In this document: positions 44,958 to 53,961 of the stretch, piece by piece
How positions within the stretch are numbered: the stretch's first letter is position 1
Layout: the number at the start of each line of letters is the position of its first letter
Origin: JBOGCH01 sp051656645
GTDB lineage: Bacteria; Bacteroidota; Bacteroidia; Bacteroidales; Marinifilaceae
Assembly: GCA_051656645.1 (NCBI GenBank)
Contig: JBOGCH010000040.1
Coordinates: 186,001-250,000 of the forward strand
Length of the DNA: 64,000 bases
Direction: 5' to 3'
Made by a program: the position numbers and the translations under genes
The notes under the pieces: generated by a model
What the model was told of the DNA's origin: nothing
Databases searched by the model: none
The model's input: only the letters and a program-made list of their open reading frames with translations

Positions 44958-45082
44958 ATGATTCTCATTTTCTTAAGCCAAAATTACTGTACAATAAATA
45001 TTACAACAAAAACAGTGTCAAGGTATTACACTATTTTTTAATACTTACATAAAGTGTATCACTTTTGCTAAAAATTAATATC
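44958..45082. promoter_or_regulatory. Divergent late control region
   Basis: The two late blocks diverge here. Two operator-like inverted repeats are visible: AGTGT-N9-ACACT at 45014-45032 and the palindrome AAAGTG-TAT-CACTTT at 45051-45065. No consensus -7 element is evident, so an activator-dependent late promoter is plausible. Confidence 0.5.
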
Positions 45083-45568
45083 ATGGCAAAGAAAAAAGAG
45101 ACAACAAAAAAGGCATTGTCAAGTGAAAAAGGAGGTGTAAAAACACCCAAGCATAAGTTATACACTGTCGCAGAATCACTATTTATTGATCAAGGAATGA
45201 CATGCAACGAAATAGCTGAACAACTTGATATCACAGAAGCAACCTTATCCAAGTGGCGCAACACCATGGAATGGGATCAAAGACGTGAGGATGTTTTATC
45301 ATCTCCGGATAAGATACGCACATTATTACGTGAGGAGCTAAAATCTATTGCGGCAGGAAACAAGGCAAAAATGGATACAGATGCCTTATCTAAAGTTTCC
45401 AAAGCACTCCAATATTTTGACGGTAAAGTTGGATTGGCAATTGTCATATCTGTATTCAAAGAATTCGACACATGGATGACAGGCGTTGATCCTGCCATGG
45501 CTATAAAGTTCACCGAATACCACCGCATATTTATTCACGAACGTGCACAACAAGACTCATTAAAATAA
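45083..45568 (+). CDS. Terminase small subunit-like (DUF1804-type)
   Basis: From ATG 45083 the product is 161 residues. A basic start (MAKKKETTKKALSSEKGG) leads to a helix-turn-helix (CNEIAEQLDITEATLSKW) and then a helical oligomerisation region. It lies one base before the large terminase gene. Such proteins recognise the packaging site. A TTG at 45065 is not preferred. Confidence 0.72.
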   Translation: MAKKKETTKKALSSEKGGVKTPKHKLYTVAESLFIDQGMTCNEIAEQLDITEATLSKWRNTMEWDQRREDVLSSPDKIRTLLREELKSIAAGNKAKMDTDALSKVSKALQYFDGKVGLAIVISVFKEFDTWMTGVDPAMAIKFTEYHRIFIHERAQQDSLK

Positions 45569-45569
45569 C

Positions 45570-47132
45570 ATGGATATAGATAAGAAATTTCAAAGGCTCG
45601 TCTCAAATTACGATGAGCACTGTCGTAGGATTGCAAAATCGACGTCGATTGATTTAAACGAACGCCCAAGCGATAAGATAAAGCGTATTCGAACACTTGA
45701 GTCAGATTACATTAAGTGGTTCGAATATTACTTCCCAAACTATGCAAAGAGTAAGTGTGCCTGGTTCCATCAGGAGTTTGCCAAAACAATCATTGATAAT
45801 GACATTATCAACTACCTGCTTGAAATCTACAGATCGGGGGCAAAATCGGTTCATGCAGATATGGGAGTACCCTTGTACTTAATGTTTACAAATAAGTTGT
45901 TTTATATGCTTCTTATTGGAGAAACAGAGAAAAAGGCTCAAAAACTTTTGTCAGCTCTACAGGCACAATTAGAATATAACAAGCGTCTTATCAATGATTA
46001 TGGAAGTCGTTATAAACATGGCGATTGGAGCGCTGGTGAGTTTATTACAACAGATGGTATTCGCTTCATGGCTCTTGGCTTCGGACAAAATCCAAGGGGA
46101 GTGCGGGAAGAAGATAAACGTCCTGATTATATCGTAGTGGACGATGTTGACAATAAGCGACATGTAAACAATGACCGCCTTATGCGTGAAGGGGTTGAAT
46201 GGACATTTGAAGACCTTATGGGCTGTTTTGATGAGACTGACGGCTCGGTGAAGCGCTTTGTATATGCAAATAACAACTTCCATAAGAACAGTATTACCAA
46301 TCGACTAAAGCAACAATTCAAAGTCCAGATCAATAAAGCCAGGGAAAACGGTGTAAAGCCTGTGTATAAAGTCTTAACCGTTACAGCAGTTAAAGACCTT
46401 AACACCTTCGAACCTAATTGGCCGGACAAGACATCTGCAACTTATTGGCGCAATAAGTTCGCTTCCATGCCATATCGCTCTTTCATGCGCGAGTATATGC
46501 ACAAACACATCGAAGATGGTGCAGTTTTCCGAATGGAAGATATGCAATGGAAAAAGATGCTTCCACTTAAGGATTACGATGTACTGGTATTTTATGGTGA
46601 CCTTTCTTATAAGGCTAACGCTTGTTTTAAAGGGATGATCCTAATCGGTAGAACAGGACGTGAGTTCCACATTATACACACCTTTTTGCGCCAAGCATCA
46701 AGAATTGTTTTAGCCAAATGGCTCTATGACTTATACGAAAGCACTGATCTTCAACGCGTCAAAAAAGTTCGCTATTGGATTGAAGGTCTTTTTTCTATGG
46801 ATGAGTTTGTGAACGATTTTGATACAGAAGGAGATGAGCGAGGATACTACATTCCTGTACGTGCCGACAAGCGACCTAAAACCGATAAATATGACCGTAT
46901 CGAAGCATCACAATCATTCTTTGAGCGTCGCAATGTATGGTTTAATATCGACGAAAAGGAAACTTCAGACCAGGTCGAATTAGTCGACCAATATATGGCA
47001 TTTGAAAAAGGAAGCGATGCGCCTGTTGATGGACCGGACGCAGCTGAAGGTGCGTTTTCAAAACTCAACGTTTCTCATCGCAAAACTAGCTCTACACATC
47101 GAATCGGGAAAAGAACAAGTTTCAGACATTAA
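45570..47132 (+). CDS. Terminase large subunit (Mu gp28-like)
   Basis: The 520-residue packaging motor has an ATPase part and a nuclease part. The Walker B-like motif is RPDYIVVDDVDN, and a nuclease Asp is probably in DVLVFYGDLSYKANACFKG. The N-terminal region includes KWFEYYFPNYAKSKCAWFHQ, a common terminase feature preceding the ATPase. It packages phage DNA after replicative transposition. Confidence 0.85.
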   Translation: MDIDKKFQRLVSNYDEHCRRIAKSTSIDLNERPSDKIKRIRTLESDYIKWFEYYFPNYAKSKCAWFHQEFAKTIIDNDIINYLLEIYRSGAKSVHADMGVPLYLMFTNKLFYMLLIGETEKKAQKLLSALQAQLEYNKRLINDYGSRYKHGDWSAGEFITTDGIRFMALGFGQNPRGVREEDKRPDYIVVDDVDNKRHVNNDRLMREGVEWTFEDLMGCFDETDGSVKRFVYANNNFHKNSITNRLKQQFKVQINKARENGVKPVYKVLTVTAVKDLNTFEPNWPDKTSATYWRNKFASMPYRSFMREYMHKHIEDGAVFRMEDMQWKKMLPLKDYDVLVFYGDLSYKANACFKGMILIGRTGREFHIIHTFLRQASRIVLAKWLYDLYESTDLQRVKKVRYWIEGLFSMDEFVNDFDTEGDERGYYIPVRADKRPKTDKYDRIEASQSFFERRNVWFNIDEKETSDQVELVDQYMAFEKGSDAPVDGPDAAEGAFSKLNVSHRKTSSTHRIGKRTSFRH

Positions 47133-47143
47133 ATAACAACAAC

Positions 47144-47557
47144 ATGAGAACAATCAAATTTATCGCAGTGCACTGCACTGCAACAGCACAAAATGCAACC
47201 ATTGATAGTATTAAAAAATACTGGAGAGAACAACTTGGCTGGAAGAGCCCCGGCTACCACTACATTGTCAAACCCAATGGCGATATCGTTAACCTCCATC
47301 CGGAAGACAAAGTAAGTAACGGTGTGTCCGGACACAATAGCTATACTATCAACGTATGTTACATCGGAGGTATTGACAGCAAAGGAAAAGCTGTCGACAA
47401 TCGGACACAACAACAAAAAGCATCTCTCTATTATTTACTTGAGCGCATCAAAGAGAGGTACCCAAAAGCCATCATTCAAGGGCATCGTGACTTTCCCAAA
47501 GTAGCAAAAGCATGTCCGTGTTTTGATGCAAAAAAAGAGTATGCAAACATTAAATAA
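47144..47557 (+). CDS. N-acetylmuramoyl-L-alanine amidase (endolysin)
   Basis: The 137-residue enzyme is an amidase_2/T7-lysozyme-type hydrolase. The zinc ligands are visible in AVHCTATAQ (His), IIQGHRDF (His) and KACPCFD (Cys), with catalytic Tyr/Lys regions in SPGYHYIVKPNGDI. It lacks a signal peptide, so export depends on a holin. It lies in the head block and not next to the spanin-like gene. Confidence 0.9.
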   Translation: MRTIKFIAVHCTATAQNATIDSIKKYWREQLGWKSPGYHYIVKPNGDIVNLHPEDKVSNGVSGHNSYTINVCYIGGIDSKGKAVDNRTQQQKASLYYLLERIKERYPKAIIQGHRDFPKVAKACPCFDAKKEYANIK

Positions 47558-47564
47558 CATCACT

Positions 47565-47990
47565 ATGTTTATCACCAACGAAGAGCTTAACACAGCTATC
47601 TATGACTATACTCTTGGACGTATCACCACAGACGATGTGGTGATACGCACCGCTATCCTTGCAGCCATTCAGGAAGCCACGAGCTACCTCAATGCAAAGT
47701 ATGACTGTAATGCTATCTTCACCGCTGTAGGCGACAATCGCAATATCTTGCTCGTGGAACATATCAAAAGTATGGCAGTGTGGTACATCATACGCATATC
47801 CAATGCAGGACTTGTTTTTGATAAAGCAAAGATCTATTACGATAATGCTATTGACTGGCTCAAACAGGTCGCAGGGGTAGGCACATCTGGCAAGACAATC
47901 ACACCGGATTTGCCAATAAAACGAGAAAACGGAATTGTAAAAACCAAAATGAGGTATGGAAGCAACCGTAAATTTCGTCATGATTATTAA
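47565..47990 (+). CDS. Mu gp36-like protein (DUF1320)
   Basis: From ATG 47565 (MFITNEELNTAIYDYTLGRI) the product is 141 residues. The helical core AAIQEATSYLNAKYDCNAIF and HIKSMAVWYIIRISNAG match DUF1320, a head-completion/adaptor protein in Mu. An upstream ATG at 47523 lies within the amidase gene. Confidence 0.68.
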   Translation: MFITNEELNTAIYDYTLGRITTDDVVIRTAILAAIQEATSYLNAKYDCNAIFTAVGDNRNILLVEHIKSMAVWYIIRISNAGLVFDKAKIYYDNAIDWLKQVAGVGTSGKTITPDLPIKRENGIVKTKMRYGSNRKFRHDY

Positions 47991-48025
47991 TTATACTGTT
48001 TAAATACTATTTAAATAGCTCTGTA

Positions 48026-49255
48026 ATGGAAAATAAAAGCAAAAACAATAGAATACTCGTCAAGAATAAAAAAAGGGCTTATTTGGGCGCAAATACAACT
48101 AAGCATAATCAAAAACGAGAAGGATTAGTTCCTAAACTAAAACTTAAATCACTTAGTCAAACCAAAGCCGATATACAAACGTGGCAAAACGCATTGCGAT
48201 CTGCCGGCAATATCGATGAACCAAGACGCGCAAAGCTATACAACTTATATCGCAACGTATTACTTGATGCTCATCTATCGTCACAAATTGAACTACGCAC
48301 GCAACACCTGTTGTCTACGCCATTTTTATTGACAGTAAACGATAATACGGATGATGAACTCACCAAGCAATTCTCCAACTCTATGCTTATCACATCAGTT
48401 ATTAGGCAGATACTTGACTCCATTTATTGGGGACACCGTATGATTGAATTTAGCTATAAAGATAACAACTTAACGTGCGACAGAATCCATCCCAACAATG
48501 TAGTACCGGAAAAAGGTATAGTATTGATAGACGAAACAGGAAACGAATGTATTAAATACCGTGAACTCCCAGATTACAATACATGGATACTAGAGTTTGG
48601 AGATAATGATAATCTCGGTTTGCTAAATCAAGCGGTAGCGCACGTACTAATGAAGCGATTTGCGCAAAGCTGTTGGAGTGAGTTGTGCGAAATCTATGGT
48701 ATCCCTCCACGTTTTATTAAAACCGAAACAAGTGATCCAGAGATGCTGGATCGTGCGGAGGAGATGCTACGTGATATGGGATCAGCTGCTTACTTTATCA
48801 TTGATAATAGCGAAGAGTTCCAATTTGCCAAAGGTGCAGACACCAACGGTGACGTATACAGTAATCTAATCAGGTTATGTAAGGAGGAATTGTCACTACT
48901 CATTTGCGGAGCGACTATAGGACAAGACACAAAAAATGGTAATAGAAGTAAAGAGGAATCATCCATTGAGCTACTCAAGAAAATAGTACTTTCAGACAAA
49001 GCACTCGTGGAAGGTTATATGAATACGAAAGTGATCCCGGCACTAAAGTCAATTGGATGGATGGCAAATCTCGATGCTACGTTCCAATTTCAACAAGAGC
49101 AGGACCTAGATAAGCTATGGACATGGACGTCCGGAGTAATCCAACACATGGATGTGGATCCCGATTGGATAAACGAAACCTTCGGCATCAAGGTATCTAA
49201 ACGCACGCAACAAGATGCAAAGCTTAAAATTGACACATCAGGTTTTTTCGACTAA
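48026..49255 (+). CDS. Portal protein (DUF935, Mu gp29-like)
   Basis: The 409-residue protein forms the head portal. Blocks include LSSQIELRTQHLLSTPFLLT-like text (here HLSSQIELRTQHLLSTPFL), WGHRMIEFSY, CEIYGIPPRFIKTE, CGATIGQDTKNGNRSKEE and WIQHMDVDP-like (VIQHMDVDPDWINETFGI). These match DUF935. It is followed by the minor head gene. Confidence 0.85.
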   Translation: MENKSKNNRILVKNKKRAYLGANTTKHNQKREGLVPKLKLKSLSQTKADIQTWQNALRSAGNIDEPRRAKLYNLYRNVLLDAHLSSQIELRTQHLLSTPFLLTVNDNTDDELTKQFSNSMLITSVIRQILDSIYWGHRMIEFSYKDNNLTCDRIHPNNVVPEKGIVLIDETGNECIKYRELPDYNTWILEFGDNDNLGLLNQAVAHVLMKRFAQSCWSELCEIYGIPPRFIKTETSDPEMLDRAEEMLRDMGSAAYFIIDNSEEFQFAKGADTNGDVYSNLIRLCKEELSLLICGATIGQDTKNGNRSKEESSIELLKKIVLSDKALVEGYMNTKVIPALKSIGWMANLDATFQFQQEQDLDKLWTWTSGVIQHMDVDPDWINETFGIKVSKRTQQDAKLKIDTSGFFD

Positions 49256-49287
49256 GCCCTGCCGGCTATGGTAGGGCAGTAGTCGGA

Positions 49288-50580
49288 ATGTATGCGCTCG
49301 CAGATTGTGAACTTGTCACCGATGGCAACTCACTAGATAAACTAATTGAGCAATACATTACAAACATATACAATGGAACTGCGAACATGGAGCAGCTTAA
49401 CCCATCCGTATACTGGCACAACGTAAAAGCGTTGACAAAAGCCATAATAGAAGGGTATGAAAAGGATTACTATTCCGTTAACTGGTCTATAAAGGACACG
49501 GAGTTAATGAATCGCCTTCAAAACAATATTTACGCTTTCTCCGGGGCAAAGACCTATGCAGAAATGGTAGAGCTTCGCGATGCCGTCTATGAAAATGGTA
49601 AACAATTGTCGTTATCTGACTTTCGCCGTCGTGCACGCAAAATAAATAATACATATAATGAAACTTACCTTGAGGTGGAGCGTCAACAGGTCATTGCATC
49701 TGCTACACAGGGAAGCAGGTGGGTTGAGTTTGAAAATACAAAAGACACTCACCCATATCTTGAGTACTGTACAGCTCGCGACTCTCACGTCCGGGAGGAA
49801 CACAAGCTACTGGATGGATTAATCTATCCTATTGACGATGCCTTTTGGCAACGTTACAATCCTCCCAACGGATGGAAATGTCGATGTTTTACTCGTAAAC
49901 TCACAGAACGCGAAGCAGAGCATCGAACAAAAGCATACAATACACGCACTAGCGAACCAATGCCGGACAGCGATCAAGCGCAGCGCATTGCAGGCAAAGT
50001 TGTACCAAAGCAATTCCGCCATAACGTAGGGACAACAGAAGTATTTACCACGGATAGCCATCCGTATTTTAAAGCCAATGCCGATGCAAAAACACACCAG
50101 CTCTCAGCCGTCAAAAATTACGGTATGAAGTCAGGCAAAGCTATCTACAACAGCGACAAGAAACTAGCAAAATACAAACATGAAATTAATAGTAAAGACG
50201 ATTTTAATCAATATTGGGATATCATGGAAACTCACCATGGAACTCCGGGACAGGGCTTCACTCTTCTTGATAAAAGGCGTAAAATATCGGCATCGTTCGA
50301 CAATGCCTTTAAAGAAAAAATGATTTCAAAAGGAAGATACAACTATTTCGATGAAGTAATTGACACATTCAACACCCCAGACGAAATATGGGGAACATTT
50401 AAGGGAGGAAAGAATAAAGCTTTCAAAGAAGAATACTTTAATGTATACATCAAATACTATGAGGATCGTCCTCTGGTTATGCTCATCAATCCTGAGGGAC
50501 GCGTAGATAGCTTCTATAAACTGGATACCATTGAACAGGTGGAGCAATTCCGTAACGGGTTATTAAAAAAGAAACGATAG
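49288..50580 (+). CDS. Mu F-like minor head protein fused to a PBECR-type nuclease domain
   Basis: The 430-residue protein has a Mu gp30/SPP1 gp7 head-morphogenesis domain (about residues 80-240; HPYLEYCTARDSHVREEHKL, RYNPPNGWKCRCFTRKLT with the CRC motif). Its C-terminus (about 300-430; TPGQGFTLLDKRRKISASF, DTFNTPDEIWGTFKG, VYIKYYEDRPLVMLINPEGR) resembles the barnase-EndoU-ColicinE5/D-RelE-like domains attached to head proteins of many phages. It could be an RNase delivered with DNA. The CDS starts at ATG 49288 in a short gap after the portal gene. Confidence 0.75.
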   Translation: MYALADCELVTDGNSLDKLIEQYITNIYNGTANMEQLNPSVYWHNVKALTKAIIEGYEKDYYSVNWSIKDTELMNRLQNNIYAFSGAKTYAEMVELRDAVYENGKQLSLSDFRRRARKINNTYNETYLEVERQQVIASATQGSRWVEFENTKDTHPYLEYCTARDSHVREEHKLLDGLIYPIDDAFWQRYNPPNGWKCRCFTRKLTEREAEHRTKAYNTRTSEPMPDSDQAQRIAGKVVPKQFRHNVGTTEVFTTDSHPYFKANADAKTHQLSAVKNYGMKSGKAIYNSDKKLAKYKHEINSKDDFNQYWDIMETHHGTPGQGFTLLDKRRKISASFDNAFKEKMISKGRYNYFDEVIDTFNTPDEIWGTFKGGKNKAFKEEYFNVYIKYYEDRPLVMLINPEGRVDSFYKLDTIEQVEQFRNGLLKKKR

Positions 50581-50695
50581 AACTTATGTACCGCGTCACA
50601 TCTGTTCAGGATGTTGATGTTTCCGTTCTACCGTCTCCTTCAAAGGATACCTCCTTTCGTACTTCAAAGTTACTCATTTATACGTAAAAAACAAA

Positions 50696-51205
50696 ATGAA
50701 AGATTTCAATGACATCTCTGCCGATATAAAATCCAAAATGCGCGCCGTAAAGCGTATACAACGCCAAGTACCGATATTTGTTGCCGGTGCGGCCGAAGCC
50801 ATGAAGGATGCTAACTTCTCTGCGCAAGGCTTCGTCACAAATGGACGCGCCAGTCGTTGGCAAAAACGACGCAAGGAAACACAGCGCACAGAAGGCAAGC
50901 GCATACTTCACAGCACAGGGACACTTCAAAACAGCGTACAGGTCGAAGCTATTAAAAACCGCATCCACGTAGGTGTTGACCTCAACACTGTACCGTATGC
51001 GCAAGTTCATAACGAAGGCGGACGCATCACCCAAAACGTACGCCCACACCATCGCAAGCACTACAAGTCGGGCAAACGCTTCCAAGTGCGCAGCTTTACG
51101 CGCCATATCACCATGCCACAACGCAAGTACCTAGGACACTCTCCGGATATCATGAAAAAGGTAAGCCGTGAACTGGACTATCAACTAAACAAACTATTTA
51201 AATAA
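50696..51205 (+). CDS. Virion morphogenesis protein (Mu gpG-like)
   Basis: The 169-residue protein has a helical start, TNGRASRWQKRRKETQRTEG and a LHSTGTLQNSVQVEAIKNRI segment typical of phage virion-morphogenesis/tail-completion proteins, then PYAQVHNEGGRITQNVRPHH and TMPQRKYLGHSPDIM at the end. It acts at head-tail joining in Mu and P2. It follows a 115-bp gap with no gene. Confidence 0.75.
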   Translation: MKDFNDISADIKSKMRAVKRIQRQVPIFVAGAAEAMKDANFSAQGFVTNGRASRWQKRRKETQRTEGKRILHSTGTLQNSVQVEAIKNRIHVGVDLNTVPYAQVHNEGGRITQNVRPHHRKHYKSGKRFQVRSFTRHITMPQRKYLGHSPDIMKKVSRELDYQLNKLFK

Positions 51206-51214
51206 CATTTAATC

Positions 51215-51691
51215 ATGGAAAAGGAACTCTTAAAAACAGTTTTAGCAAACCTATCTACATTGCCCGGAATATACGTTGGCGAAGATTGGGGACAGTTAAA
51301 CTTCGACAAACCACCGGTTAGCTTTCCGTGTGCTTTAATTGATATTGACAGTGTCGACTACTCCAACCTCGCGCAAGGTAAACAACACGCAAACGCCGTG
51401 TTTAATGTAACAGTCGCCGATATGTTCGCGCATCACATAGCTCATGGTATGCAGGATAAACATCTAAACAATGAGCTCAAGATATACGACACCCTTAAAG
51501 CTGTTAACAAAATCCTGCACAACAAATCAATCCCCGGTTACGGCACCATCATTCGTGTACGCATGGATAAAACAAAACGCGAAGACGATATCAGAGAATT
51601 CGTCATCTCATATCGCATATACTATGACGATAGTTCATGTGTCAATAATCGTACATACACAAAACCACAAGCACAAATTGATATAATATAA
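51215..51691 (+). CDS. Mu gp37-like / tail-terminator-type protein
   Basis: The 158-residue protein (LKTVLANLSTLPGIYVGEDW, PPVSFPCALIDIDSVDYSNL, DIREFVISYRIYYDDSS) is the last plus-strand gene. Position and the strand pattern suit the gp37/DUF1834 family of tail terminators. The match by eye is moderate. Confidence 0.55.
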   Translation: MEKELLKTVLANLSTLPGIYVGEDWGQLNFDKPPVSFPCALIDIDSVDYSNLAQGKQHANAVFNVTVADMFAHHIAHGMQDKHLNNELKIYDTLKAVNKILHNKSIPGYGTIIRVRMDKTKREDDIREFVISYRIYYDDSSCVNNRTYTKPQAQIDII

Positions 51692-51720
51692 AAAAGCCTC
51701 CCGGATTGGGAGGCTTTTTT
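51691..51720. terminator. Bidirectional terminator between late head genes and the 291-codon gene
   Basis: AAAAAGCCTCCC (51691-51702) and GGGAGGCTTTTT (51708-51719) form a perfect 12-bp stem with a 5-base loop between convergent genes. Confidence 0.92.
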
Positions 51721-51724
51721 TATA

Positions 51725-52600
51725 TTACTGATACCATTTGGCTCGAATATCTTTTAGTTTGTCATTTAAAACATCTTCGGAGTCACACAAGCGGTGAGAA
51801 TTCAATTCATTTATAACGTACTCTCTCATCTCTGCCAGTTTTTCTACTCGTCTGTTTCGTGCTTTTTGTGTTTTTAATGCTTCAATTTGTTCAACTTGTT
51901 TATCAAAATATCTTATGCAGCTATTGAGAATACATTCTTTAAAATACAGTTTAAGACTATGTTCACCCTTCATTAATGATAAATGGGATTGTTTAGGTAC
52001 TCTATGCCATAGTATCTTATAATCATCAATCGCAATTTGTAAGGCAACCGAAAACGATGGATTGTTAGTATAGTCATTCAAATCAAGTAAACGTTGTGAT
52101 GAAAACAGAAATCTCCCTGATACGGTGTCAGGATTTGGAGAGTATTCCATTATATCAAATGACTCTAGTAACTGTTGTATAATCCCACTCATTTGAGTTA
52201 AATCCATTCTTAACGAATAATCATTTATTGGACTTGATAGAATCTCAACATCTGTCTTAGGATTTAATATTTCCTGTATTTCATCTAAGCTGTATTTTCT
52301 TATTTTATATTGAAAATCATTTATCTCCGCTGATACTTTATTTAAACACGTATAGCAAAGTGTCTCGCCTGTTTTAAGCTTTAACAATGCTGGATGGTTT
52401 ATATAGTTAAATTTACATCCACAAATAGGGCAGTGTGTCATTGATTTCTTGCGTAAGGTTTTTATCAAGAAATAAACAAGAACCCCGAAAATTATAGTAC
52501 CAGGAAGCCACTCTGTTGTCCTTTCTACAAACATTAGAATACTGCATACAATCAACATCAACATGCATATTGTAATGAGAATATAATGTATAACAATCAT
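51725..52600 (-). CDS. Membrane protein with a zinc ribbon, unknown (possible cargo)
   Basis: The 291-residue protein starts with two membrane helices (about residues 4-27 and 33-50), then a four-cysteine ribbon (HCPICGCKF near residue 58 and ETLCYTCLNK near 80), and a soluble, helical C-terminal domain with coiled coils (DKQVEQIEALKTQKARNRRV). No phage structural family fits. It has its own terminators on both sides, so it may be an accessory gene expressed in the lysogen, for example affecting the envelope or other phages. That is a guess. Confidence 0.6.
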   Translation of the reverse strand: MIVIHYILITICMLMLIVCSILMFVERTTEWLPGTIIFGVLVYFLIKTLRKKSMTHCPICGCKFNYINHPALLKLKTGETLCYTCLNKVSAEINDFQYKIRKYSLDEIQEILNPKTDVEILSSPINDYSLRMDLTQMSGIIQQLLESFDIMEYSPNPDTVSGRFLFSSQRLLDLNDYTNNPSFSVALQIAIDDYKILWHRVPKQSHLSLMKGEHSLKLYFKECILNSCIRYFDKQVEQIEALKTQKARNRRVEKLAEMREYVINELNSHRLCDSEDVLNDKLKDIRAKWYQ

Positions 52601-52649
52601 AATTTTAACGCGTTTAAGTTATACAACAAAACTAAAATTATATATTTAA

Positions 52650-52690
52650 AAAAACAACACCTCATAATTAAATGAAGTGTTGTTTTTAAA
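52650..52690. terminator. Terminator of the early operon
   Basis: AACAACACCTCAT and ATGAAGTGTTGTT (one mismatched pair) flank a short loop, with T and A runs on the two sides, overlapping the stop of the last early gene. Confidence 0.75.
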
Positions 52691-52940
52691 ACTCAAATTG
52701 TAATTGCTTATGTGGTGATTCCGGTTCATTTGCCTTTAGGTATTTTAAATAACTCCTGTAACAAATTCCAAAACGGGGATAAATATGTTTCTGCCACACC
52801 ATTTTATAACACCGGGAATGGTTCTCCGGCTCATAGTGTTCCGCAGTAATCTCTTTTATTAATTTAGCTCTTAAAAAATATCCCCTTTTGTTGTATGCCA
52901 TAACAGAAAAAACCATATATTTGCAATTACCACATCGCAC
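52686..52940 (-). CDS. Small early phage protein with paired cysteines
   Basis: The 84-residue product begins MRCGNCKYMVFSVMAYNKRG and has two more cysteines later (SRCYKMVWQKHIYPRFGICY), so a zinc-bound fold is likely. I do not recognise it. It is last in the minus-strand early block. Confidence 0.6.
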   Translation of the reverse strand: MRCGNCKYMVFSVMAYNKRGYFLRAKLIKEITAEHYEPENHSRCYKMVWQKHIYPRFGICYRSYLKYLKANEPESPHKQLQFEF

Positions 52941-52974
52941 TGTTTAGGGGTTTTCTCTGAATGGTGCTCTTTTT

Positions 52975-53232
52975 TTATCTGGACATTCTATTTTGCAACA
53001 TATTCTCCATCGCCAAAATTAATGTGCCAAGCTCTTCCTCACTGTGTTTCATAATCGGCTTCTTACACTTGCTGTACTCTCTAATCCAACGCCCAAGCCG
53101 TTCATTATCTACCACCATACGTCCAAGCTGATCATTCATCTTCGTCCATCCCATCTGATAACAAAGTGATAAGATGTAACGGTGTCTGGGACGCTTAAAA
53201 TCCACACGTCCAAAAGTTGCGTCACTGGCCAT
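52975..53232 (-). CDS. GemA-like (DUF1018-type) early regulator
   Basis: The 85-residue protein (RPRHRYILSLCYQMGWTKMN, NERLGRWIREYSKCKKPIMK, EELGTLILAMENML) resembles the C-terminal part of GemA/Mor-region proteins of Mu, with a Trp-Ile/Val-Arg/Lys helix followed by a second helix. In Mu, GemA affects host gene expression and DNA relaxation. The match is moderate and the protein is short. Confidence 0.45.
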   Translation of the reverse strand: MASDATFGRVDFKRPRHRYILSLCYQMGWTKMNDQLGRMVVDNERLGRWIREYSKCKKPIMKHSEEELGTLILAMENMLQNRMSR

Positions 53233-53243
53233 AATATCCTGTT

Positions 53244-53894
53244 TTATCCGTTAGCTTCTGTCATACCAAGTGGTACGCTTTTCCATTCGCCTTTATCGTC
53301 CTTCAATTCGGCACGTACAAAGGTCTTTGATGGTACTGGTTTGTAAGCGGATTCTATAATCTTGACACCATCAATAAAACGCTCGGAACCGCTCTTCTCC
53401 GCCATTTGACGTAATTGTAGTACACGGCTTGGTTTTAGAGTTCCTTTCTGGTCACGAGATAATAACTTCATGATAGTACTTACCAACATACTACTATTAT
53501 CATCTTTCGCTAATCCGGCAATATACTCTTTAACAATAGCTACACCCTCATTCACAGTATCATCATAGAAATCCACCATGTTATTACCTATAACAATGCG
53601 GCGATTTGCACCTTTATTGGTGAATGTATGACTATTCTGACCATCTTTTACATCATACAAGTCACGCTTCAACTCAAGTGCACCCGCAAAATTGGAATAC
53701 ACCTGTTGTTTCATTTCAGCAAGACCTTCACTCATGCTCAAGAGTGCCGGGAATAAGTCATCAACAATGTTGCTAACTAAATCTTTGTAAGCACCACGTT
53801 CTTCCTCTTTCTTGCGCTGATCATTACGCTCTGCTTCCAATGCTTCCATCGCTAACGCCTTGCGTTGCTCAGGGGTTAATGCGTTTAAATTCAT
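53244..53894 (-). CDS. DUF3164 protein
   Basis: The 216-residue protein matches DUF3164, common in Mu-like phages. Features are an N-terminal coiled coil, ALELKRDLYDVKDGQNSHTF, IVIGNNMVDFYDDTVNEGVA and a C-terminal SGSERFIDGVKIIESAYKP, with a final KTFVRAELKDDKGEWKSVPL. Its role in replication or transposition is unknown. It is preceded by a tRNA-like hairpin element. Confidence 0.8.
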   Translation of the reverse strand: MNLNALTPEQRKALAMEALEAERNDQRKKEEERGAYKDLVSNIVDDLFPALLSMSEGLAEMKQQVYSNFAGALELKRDLYDVKDGQNSHTFTNKGANRRIVIGNNMVDFYDDTVNEGVAIVKEYIAGLAKDDNSSMLVSTIMKLLSRDQKGTLKPSRVLQLRQMAEKSGSERFIDGVKIIESAYKPVPSKTFVRAELKDDKGEWKSVPLGMTEANG

Positions 53895-53918
53895 AGTATA
53901 AAGTTTAAAATTAAATTT

Positions 53919-53961
53919 GTTCCCGGTGGCGGAGTCGAACCGCCACTTACGACCTTCCGGG
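53919..53961 (-). ncRNA. tRNA-like minihelix element, copy 1
   Basis: On the minus strand this reads CCCGG, twelve linker bases, GGCGG-TTCGACT-CCGCC, A, CCGGG. The inner hairpin is a perfect T-arm (5-bp stem, loop TTCGACT), and the outer 5 bp act as a short acceptor stem. It starts right after the stop of the 66-codon gene and lies 24 bases before the DUF3164 start. A nearly identical copy is at 58389-58431. It is not a full tRNA. Confidence 0.6.

Noticed and set aside
53919..53961. Full tRNA gene
   Set aside because: Only a T-arm and short closing stem are present; no D-arm or anticodon arm can be built from neighbouring bases.
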